DNA of 64,000 nucleotides from Phytophthora quininea (taxonomy: Eukaryota; Oomycota; Peronosporomycetes; Peronosporales; Peronosporaceae), in NCBI GenBank assembly GCA_011947345.1, contig JAAVTG010000075.1:124001-188000 (forward strand), given 5' to 3'. Shown one piece after another: positions 57,127-64,000 of this stretch (positions within the stretch are counted from its first letter, which is position 1; every line of letters begins with the position of its first letter). The notes beneath the pieces were generated by a model. The model made no database searches, was not told where the DNA came from, and was given only the letters and a program-made list of their open reading frames with translations. The position numbers and the translations under genes were made by a program.

Positions 57127-58895
57127 CTACTGCTCGGGCATGCCGCCGCCACCGCCCATCTGCTTGCCGGCGCGCATCACTTCATCGACCAGCAGCAACT
57201 GCGAGGCCAGCGTCGTAGCAAGGTGGATGAACTGACGCTTCACGCGGTAGTTGTCCCAAATACCTTCCTGCTCCGGCAGCATGGGCTCGCCAGAGAAGAG
57301 GTCAATGCCAACAGGCATGCCCGAGTTCTGGTGCTCCTCCTGCACGGCGATCAGAGTGTCCTGCACATCAAGGCCAGAGTTCTCGGCCAGAACCTTGGGG
57401 ATCACGAGCAGCGCGTCGGCGAAGGCCTGCACACCCAACTTGGCACGGCCCTTCACCGTGCCCTTGAACTTGTTCAGAGCCTCGTTGGCAGCCAGCTCAA
57501 ATGCAGCAGCGCCAGGCACGACACCCTTGTCCTCGACGGCGTTGTTGACAGCACGCACACCGTCACGGATAGCATCCTTGATCTGCGCAATCGTGTGCTC
57601 GTTCGGGCCCTTGATCAGAATTGTGCACGACTTCGGGTGCTGCACGTCCTCCACGAACGTGTAGCGCTCTTCGCCAAGAGTCTGCTCATAGACCTTGCCA
57701 GCGTAACCCAACATGGACTCGTCCATGTCATCGGTCGAGTTGATCGGCATGCCGCCGCACGCCAGCGTTATCCGCTCCATGTTACGGCGCTTGGCACGAC
57801 GCAGAGCCAGGATGCCCTCCTTCGCCAGCATGTCCAGCGACAGCGGGTCAATGCCCTTCTGGTTGATGATCACGAACGTCTTGCCGTTCTCTTCCGTGCA
57901 CACCTCGCGCTTGAGCTCAATGATCTGGCGCACCTTGTCGTCCGTGAACTTGCGCTCCGCCTCCACCATCTTCTCACGCTGGTCGGCGCTGTTGTAGAAG
58001 AAGCCCGAGTTCACCTCGCTCTTCTCGTACTCGAGCGACACGTTGCACGTCATGATGTAGCAGTTCTCCAGCGACGTGGGCATGTCCGGGTGGCGGGAGC
58101 CGTGGTCCAGCACCAGACCCTTCACCAGACGAGTGTCGCTGCTGCTCTGGTGCATCATCTGTTCATCACAAACCCCGCGACTGTCAGAAAAACCAATCAT
58201 TTCGCAAAGAACGACCTTCTTTCACGTACGTGCATGATCTCGATCATGTGCAGGTCGATCAGGTGTTCAGGGACCGCAATCGTCAGCACAGCATCCGTGA
58301 TGATTTCCGTCAGTTGGTCGGCCAGCTTCTGGTCTAGCTTGGTACGCAGCGACGTGCGTGCCACACTGCACAGCAGTTCACGGTCCTTCAGGATGTCCTC
58401 AGGGGTCGTTTTGATGCTGTCCAGCACACGAAGAGCTTCGTCCTTGGCCAGTTCGAATCCCTCCGACAGGATACGCGGGTGCAGACCGTCAGCCAGGAAG
58501 CGCTCGGCCTGCTTCAGCAGCTCTCAATAAACAGCACAGTGGACGTGGTGCCGTCGCCAGTGACGTCGTCTTGGGCAGTAGCAGCCCGCGCAATGAGCGC
58601 AGCGGTCGGGTGCTGGATCTGCATCTCGTGCAGCAGCACGTTGCCGTCCTTAGTCAGCTTGATCTGGCCGGCGCCGCCCACCAGCATCTTGAGGGTGCCG
58701 CGCGGACCTGTATGAAGAGCGATAGCGTTAAAATGGGGATCCTGGACATTGATACATTGTTTGTAGCAGCGCTTCAAACGCACCGAGATTGGACTTGAGT
58801 ACGCCCTGTAGACCCTTAGCGGCGCTCACGTTGACTAACAGCGCTTGCGACTTGCTCACGATCTCGGCGTTGGGGTTCATGCCGCGGTAGCTCAT
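57127..58895 (-). CDS. CCT6: T-complex protein 1 subunit zeta (CCT6 chaperonin)
   Basis: Subunit of the cytosolic TRiC/CCT chaperonin that folds actin and tubulin. Exons are 58895-58784, 58707-58230 and 58158-57127, with short introns. Motifs are [37 protein letters not shown] and [10 protein letters not shown] (ATP site). Zeta-type segments include [35 protein letters not shown] and [38 protein letters not shown] follows. One G is missing at 58524-58526, before ELLKQAERF; with it the gene is exactly 541 codons. Since CCT6 is essential, the break is almost surely a sequence error. Confidence 0.93.
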
Positions 58896-59050
58896 GGCGC
58901 AGCGAGAGAGGGAGGATGATCTCAATGGCGTCGGGCGATCTAATAAGGGGACGCGATTTGCGCCAATGAGGAAGCCGGGAAAGATAGAAAACCCACATCA
59001 TCATCTGGGCCGTGCTACAACACGATCTGGGATACAGCCTTCCAGTTGAC

Positions 59051-60495
59051 ATGAGCCGAGTCAGCGACCCGAGCAGCTCTTCGAGCTCCTGGCGAGCGTG
59101 ACGGTCGTGTGCCGTGAGAACCCCCAAGTGCTGGCATTGGACCATGTGGCCAAGATGATGGATGACTACGTGGACTGCTATGATGCCTGGGACCTGCCAG
59201 ACGCCGTCAAGACGAGGAACATTCGCCTGATCAAGCGAGTGGCAGCTTCAGTCAACGAGAGAGCAGCGCAAGATGGACGCAACAAGTTCATATGGCAATA
59301 CGAGGAGGCTGAGCCCGCGCTACTGCAATAGGAGACCTTGCGCTGCTGAAGAGCCTGCGAGTGTGGACGGCCACGCCGTTTGATGCTAAAGTTGCCATCG
59401 ATGCCCCTTTGTGTGGCAATTTGCCATTGCTGCAATGGCTCCACGCGAACGAGCCGGCGCTGTTTCACGGGTACATTAACTTGTGGGCAGAGCACGTGGC
59501 GTTCGATGTTGCTGCGGAAAGAGGTTGCCTTAAAACGGTGCAGTTGCTCGTGGGGATGTTCCAAGGCACTGTGTGGCCATTGGGCCCGGCTGCTCTCAGT
59601 GGCAAACTGGAAGTGATCAAGTGGCTACATCAGCATGCCAACCTCGACATTGCCCAACTTCCGCATCCAGTCGAAAGGTTCAAAGAGGAATCTTTTCCAC
59701 TGCTGCCGATATTTCGAGGAGTGCAGCAAGATCAACGAAAAGGTCCCAGAAGCTGTAGTGTTACGGTTCGGAAATGGCGTGAACCCGGTGGTGCTTCAGC
59801 CAGCCACCGACCCAATGGATTGGGCAGCGCGAAATGGCCACTTTGATGTCATGCAGTGGTTGCATGCCAACCGAAGCGACGGCTGCTCTCCGGCAGCTAT
59901 CAACAGCGCCGCCAAAGCAGGCAACATGGAGATGCTGTTGTGGCTTAAAGACCATTTCGCCGACCAGTGGACAGCCCTTGCTATGGATTATGCTGCCAAA
60001 GGAGGACAGCTTGAGGTCGTCATGTGGATTCATAACAACCGTAGAGAAGGATGCACCACGAATGCCATGGATTGGGCGGTCAAGAAAGGTTACCTCGACG
60101 TAGTCAAATGGCTGCATGCAAACCGCCACGAAGGTTGCACCGTAGAAGCAATGAACGCCGCGTCTGGAAAGGGGCGTCTGGAGATGGTACAGTGGCTGGA
60201 TGAGAACCGACCTGAGGGCTGTACGTCTCGCGCTATGGACATTGCAGCGTCAAACGGCCACCTTGAAGTGGTGCAGTGGTTGCACTGTAATCGGACGGAA
60301 GGCTGCACTATAAACGCAGTGGATTTGGCGGCCGGTTTTGGTCGCCTGGAAATGGTCAAGTGGTTGCTCGCCAATCGTACAGAACGTGGCACGTCCCGCG
60401 CATACTCGTATGCGGAAGCCTTTAGCCAGCACGATGTGTTAAATTGGCTTTGGAGGCACAATATTCGCTTTCCAGATCATGAACAGGACGCCTAG
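59051..60495 (+). CDS. Ankyrin-type repeat protein of the oomycete WLHxNRxEGC family
   Basis: ATG 59051 leads to a conserved head (VTVVCRENPQVLALDHVAKM), then at least eight repeats of about 26-28 residues of the form DWAVKKGYLDVVKWLHANRHEGC. These repeats stack like ankyrin repeats and form a binding surface; partner unknown. One base seems lost near 59075 (DPE-QLFELL) and one near 59325 (before GDLALLKSLRVW); another change of a different size lies around 59700. The frame is then open to 60495. A truncated copy follows at 60585, so the locus is a tandem duplication. It is divergent from CCT6. Confidence 0.72.
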
Positions 60496-60584
60496 CTCTG
60501 GGGGTGCTCGCAACGTACCAACCATTTCATCATATACCGCGTAGTTTTGTGTTTATCTTGTGTAGACGATCACGTCTGGGTCCG

Positions 60585-61036
60585 ATGGGTTTCCCCAAGA
60601 AACGTCGCGTGGACGATCCCGAGCAGCTCCTCCAGCTTCTGACGAGCGTGACGATCGTTTGCCTTGAGAATCCTCGGGTGCTGGCGCTGGACCATGTGAC
60701 GAAGACTATCAATGACATTGTGGACTTGCCTGTTGCTTGAAACTGTAGGCCGCTGTGAAGACGAGGAGCATTCGGCTGGTCAAGCGCGTGGTGGATTTAG
60801 TCAACGATAGATTAGCAGCGAGCCATGATTCCGAGCTCCTGTATCAAATTCAAGCGGCAATGGCGTACGCTGCTGATATGAGCGACCTTGTTCTTCTAAA
60901 GAGCTTGCGACTGTGGACAGCAACACCATTTAACGCTGAAGTTGTCATCACTGCCGCTGTGCATGGTAATTTGCCAATGCTGCAGTTGAAAACTTCGTTG
61001 GCCGTACGACCCATAGGAACAATGCAACACGGTTAA
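60585..61036 (+). pseudogene. Second ankyrin-type copy, truncated
   Basis: MGFPKKRRVDDPEQLLQLLT matches the head of the gene at 59051 and adds a basic PKKRRV stretch. The frame stops after NDIVDLPVA, where the first copy continues YDAWDLPDAVK. It then resumes as AVKTRSIRLVKRVVDLVN up to NAEVVITAAVHGNLPMLQ and ends after one repeat, without the repeat array. Probably a 3'-truncated and broken duplicate. Confidence 0.65.
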
Positions 61037-61129
61037 GTGGTTAGCTATAATTTATTCTCTTTCTGCTTGCTCTACAACTACTACGCCCTCTACTCTACAA
61101 AACTTCTTCAGTCACTACGAGCCTTTTGC

Positions 61130-61923
61130 TTAGTTGCTCGTGTTTTCGTGGAGTAGTTCTTCCACATCGCGGTCGTCGATCTCGACGTGCTCGTCGTGCG
61201 CTGCAGTCGCGCGCTTCTCCACCTCTTCCTTGACGAATCGGTCCGCTTCTTCCTCCAACATATTGTCCAGATCGACTTCTCCAGTCGAAGTCTCCACACG
61301 CTGACGCAGCACGTCTCTCTCGGGCGTACAGTCTCATGAGGACGTTGTCGACGCACTCCCGTCAAATTGGTCGGCTCTGGTTCCTGTTCAGGCTGCACCG
61401 TCGTACCAGTCTGCACTGGCTTGGCCTGCTGCGTCGGCAGTTGGTATCTGCATGTCGGACAGACATTGTGCTCCTTGAGCCACGTCATGCCACAGTCTTT
61501 GTGGAATGTGTGTCCGCAAGGCAGCGAGATGACCTGCTCGTCCTTCTCATAGTCGCTGAGGCAGATGACGCACTCGGTGTGCTCTTCGCTCTGGCTCATA
61601 TCGTTAGTCCAGATCTTGACCGGCAGCTTGTCCAGGAACGGTTTGCTGGTCGGTGGTGGGCCGTGCGCTTGGTTCTGCGCTTGCATGAAGAGCTCATTGA
61701 GCTGGTTCAGAAAGTCTGCACCGTTGCCAGCGCCATTGCCGCCGAAGAGCGGCGTGCCGTTGAAAATCGACTGCAGATAGTGAGCAGGCGACGGCGTGAA
61801 GGCCACCTGCACGCCGTCGTTGAACTGCACCCAGACGGTGGGCGGTGGCGGGATGAAGAACATGAACGTTCCTTGTGGGGTCTGCTGCTGCGGTGCCGTG
61901 GGGCCGCTTGGATTCGCACTCAT
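61130..61923 (-). CDS. RING-H2 E3 ubiquitin ligase
   Basis: ATG 61923-61921. A Pro/Gln-rich N-terminal half (PTAPQQQTPQGTFMFF) precedes the RING-H2 finger: CVICLSDYEKDEQVISLPCG, HTFHKDC, WLKEHNVCPTCR. All eight zinc ligands are present. The N-terminal half and the finger resemble RNF126/RNF115-type ligases. The frame breaks at 61319-61323 (VRP to RDVLRQRVE), where one base is missing. The continued frame is acidic and helical and ends HENTSN, for exactly 265 codons. It should attach ubiquitin with an E2; the substrate is unknown. Confidence 0.85.
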
Positions 61924-62434
61924 TGTCGTTTGCTTGGTCTGCGCTGTGTGCTGCAAGTGTTGCAATGACCGTGAAAAGGCAACACGCTTGTGAGAAAGGT
62001 GTTTGAGAATTGGGACAAAAAGTGTGAAAGGCGCTGATTGCGTCAAGTCCAAGTATCTCGAATGTTCGTGAAGGAACATCGCTTAGTAGGCTGGACAAGG
62101 TGACGAAGGTGTATGTGTGGCCTTCTGCCCGTGGAATGCTCTACCAAGGACGAGTTTGTGGAGATCTCGCCAATCCCCGCAAGCTTAGTCGACAGGTGAC
62201 GAATAGCGTGTTCACAATTGCTTTTGCATTGAAGACACCGCCGAGAATAGACAGCGACATGGGCCATTGCAACGTCAACGGAATCCGCTGCACTGTGACA
62301 GCGTCTTGATCGACAACAAAGCGCCAGGGAGTTCTTGCTTCTTGGCCAGCATGGAGAAGAACGGGGTCGCACCTAACCGAGAACCACGTTGAAGTTCAAA
62401 GGTTCAGTGCCTTCCAGACCGCAAGCTTCGAGCG
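61924..62434. other. Shared upstream region of the RING and ketohexokinase-like genes
   Basis: The two genes point away from each other. Open frames of 70-110 codons on both strands have no recognisable motif. Promoters of both genes must lie here; no clear core element was identified. Confidence 0.4.
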
Positions 62435-63860
62435 ATGGAGGTGATCGGCGTCGGGATCGCGGTGGTGGACGTGATCCACGAGGTGTCTGCGTATCCCCAA
62501 GGTCGGTAACACAACAGCAAGGTTTTCCTGGCGAGAGGGTTCTAATGGTGTGGGATTTTGCCAACCTAGAGGACTCCAAGGTGTGTGGATCTCTCGAGCT
62601 GGTATAATTGCTGTTCGATAGCTAACTCCGTCGTGGTAGACACGGTCGCTCGCGAGTCGGAAGTCCAGGTGAATCAGCGTCTCAAATCTTATTCCTGGTG
62701 GATTCTGGTGATGGCTTTGGAGTGTTGACTTGTGCGGAGCAACGCAGAGGAGGAAACGTCGCAAATGCTTTGGTAAACTAGTTGTTTGAGACAAGATACC
62801 GCAAGGGTGCCTGTAGATGAAAAGTATGTGCCAGGTGGTGTGTGCGCAGTTAGGTGGTCGCTGCAAGTGGCTCGGGATGTCCACGGACCCGACCAAAGAC
62901 AGCGACGCCGCGTTCGTCCACTCGGATCTTTCGTCCTTTGGGGTCGACTGCTCTCTAGCGAGTATTGCGACGGAAGGGAGCATGCCTGTGTCGGTACGTC
63001 GAGTCTACAAACTAACAATGTGTTATGCATGATCTAAGGTAAAGTGAATTCTCTCTTTGCTGCAGTTTATCTTGTCGAGTCGTGCGACGAGGTCTCGCTC
63101 GATCGTGAACTCGCGCAATTTGGCCGAGTTGAGCTACGAAAACTTTGTGAGCCAAGTCAAGCTGTACCGAGCCAATGTGCCGCAAGATACCCCTGTGTGG
63201 TTCCACTTTGAAGGACGCAATATGAACGACACGGAGCAAATGATGCTGTACGTGCGAGACAACATGCCCACCGCAAGAATCTCAGTCGAAATCGAGGCGC
63301 TACGCAACGAATGGAGCTCCGCAATGAAGTACGTGGCGTAGCTATAGCGTAGCAGAACCATTTCACAACTGATATTATTTGTTGCTGCAACTACTGCTAG
63401 GTTGGTTTCGTTGGCAGACTACGTCTTCATGTCGAAGGATTATCTTCGCGAGAAAATGGGTTTTTCAAGCGCCGATGAATTCTTCCTAGCTGTGCGAGCG
63501 AAGCAATGGGGCGAGCAGTGGGCCAAGTGGGCAAAGGCATTTATCTGTCCCTGGGGAGCTGAAGGCGTGTACTACCTCGAAATGGCAGGGCAAGTTGTTC
63601 GCTATATCCTGCCTCTCGAATCGACAAAGTGGTCGAGTCGGTCGGCGCTGGAGATTCGTTTATTGGAGCAAGTCTCTCTGGGTTTGCGAGTGGAGTTAAA
63701 TCTCTCGACCAGGTGCTGAAGACGGCGTGTGAAGTGGCAAGTACCAAGTGCTTGTACCAAGGATTCGCCCTGCCGGCAGAGAAGAAGCTCTCATGGCAAA
63801 CATCAATTCGTCGTGAAGGTGGTCACCAACGCGTTAGTTCAAGTGCTGCCTGAAAACAAC
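62435..63860 (+). CDS. Ketohexokinase-like PfkB sugar kinase, multi-exon
   Basis: ATG 62435 gives MEVIGVGIAVVDVIHEVSAY. After a likely 67-bp intron the line continues EDSK, and short exons carry RRGGNVANAL and LGGRCKWLGMSTDPT. Larger exons hold FILSSRATRSRSIVNSR, PVWFHFEGRNMND, ISVEIEALRNEW, YVFMSKDYLREKMGF and CPWGAEGVYYLE. The catalytic motif is ESVGAGDSFIGASLSGF, with the catalytic Asp in GAGD, then CEVASTKCLYQGF. The overall order and HFEGRN match ketohexokinase, which phosphorylates fructose. One base is missing near 63605 (YI to ASRIDKVVES). The early intron boundaries and the exact end are uncertain, and the end may be at 63821 in another frame. Confidence 0.78.
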
Positions 63861-64000
63861 TTCGAGAAGATTAGCTTCATCGCATACGCCTCAAGAAGAC
63901 CAACGTTCTCAATCGTACGAGTTTTGTTCATTTTTTTACACTTGCACAGAGGAATGTTCAGCATCGCTCGACGTGACGGAAGAACTAGAGGTCGAGTCCG
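63861..64000. other. Window end, possible start of a further gene
   Basis: No gene supported. A stretch open on the plus strand (VVTNALVQVLPENNFEKISF from about 63817) may belong to an exon that continues outside the window. Confidence 0.3.

Noticed and set aside
57094..58530. 478-codon open frame on the plus strand opposite CCT6
   Set aside because: It is the antisense shadow of a strongly C/G-biased gene; its His/Leu/Val-rich sequence has no motif, while the minus strand is a clear chaperonin.
61336..61968. 210-codon plus-strand frame
   Set aside because: Antisense to the RING gene, whose zinc ligands are all present on the minus strand.
62396..62983. 195-codon minus-strand frame
   Set aside because: Overlaps the ketohexokinase-like exons on the other strand and shows no motif.

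Overview
The window reads as nuclear DNA of a plant-pathogenic oomycete (Phytophthora/Pythium-like). Pointers are an elicitin-like secreted protein, short GT-AG introns of about 60-80 bp, very short spacers with many divergent or convergent gene pairs, matches to the oomycete Inr+FPR core promoter, and hAT and Crypton transposons. No rRNA, tRNA or CRISPR was found.

Layout. 1-9300: 5' part of an Elp3-like gene (-) divergent from a short P450 (+), kelch-BTB gene A (-), a gene-poor stretch with a hAT remnant, and a large HPS6-like gene (+). 9486-23584: one apparently intronless cytoplasmic dynein heavy chain gene (-) of about 4,700 codons. 23854-31151: histone H2A.Z (-) and kelch-BTB gene B (+) sharing a 155-bp promoter, a PHP-domain phosphoesterase (-) and LETM1 (+). 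31414-35421: a CH-TBC RabGAP. 35707-40002: kelch-BTB gene C, split by a hAT element with intact ends and an 8-bp target duplication. 40607-47534: elicitin-like protein, ETF-beta, a secreted PI-PLC-like protein (-), kelch-BTB D (-) and an alpha/beta hydrolase. 48201-53403: a Crypton-type tyrosine recombinase between inverted 20-bp repeat arrays, a zinc-finger/J-like gene (-) and a second hAT. 54098-63860: FAD synthase, an MMTAG2-like RS protein, a SNARE, CCT6, ankyrin-type genes, a RING E3 and a ketohexokinase-like gene.

A second theme cuts across the window. Most housekeeping genes carry one or more single-base frame breaks, usually one base missing in or beside a short homopolymer, while the protein on both sides stays well conserved. 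Adding single bases gives exact codon counts for dynein, H2A.Z, LETM1, CCT6 and the RING gene. I read these as assembly or base-calling errors, not gene death, and annotate the genes as functional with the breaks listed. The transposon-related and paralogous copies (kelch C and D, hAT 2, second ankyrin copy) have additional lesions and may be truly decayed.

The genes do not form a pathway. The region is a compact patchwork of housekeeping genes interleaved with an amplified kelch-BTB family, three secreted or metabolic genes and recent mobile elements.
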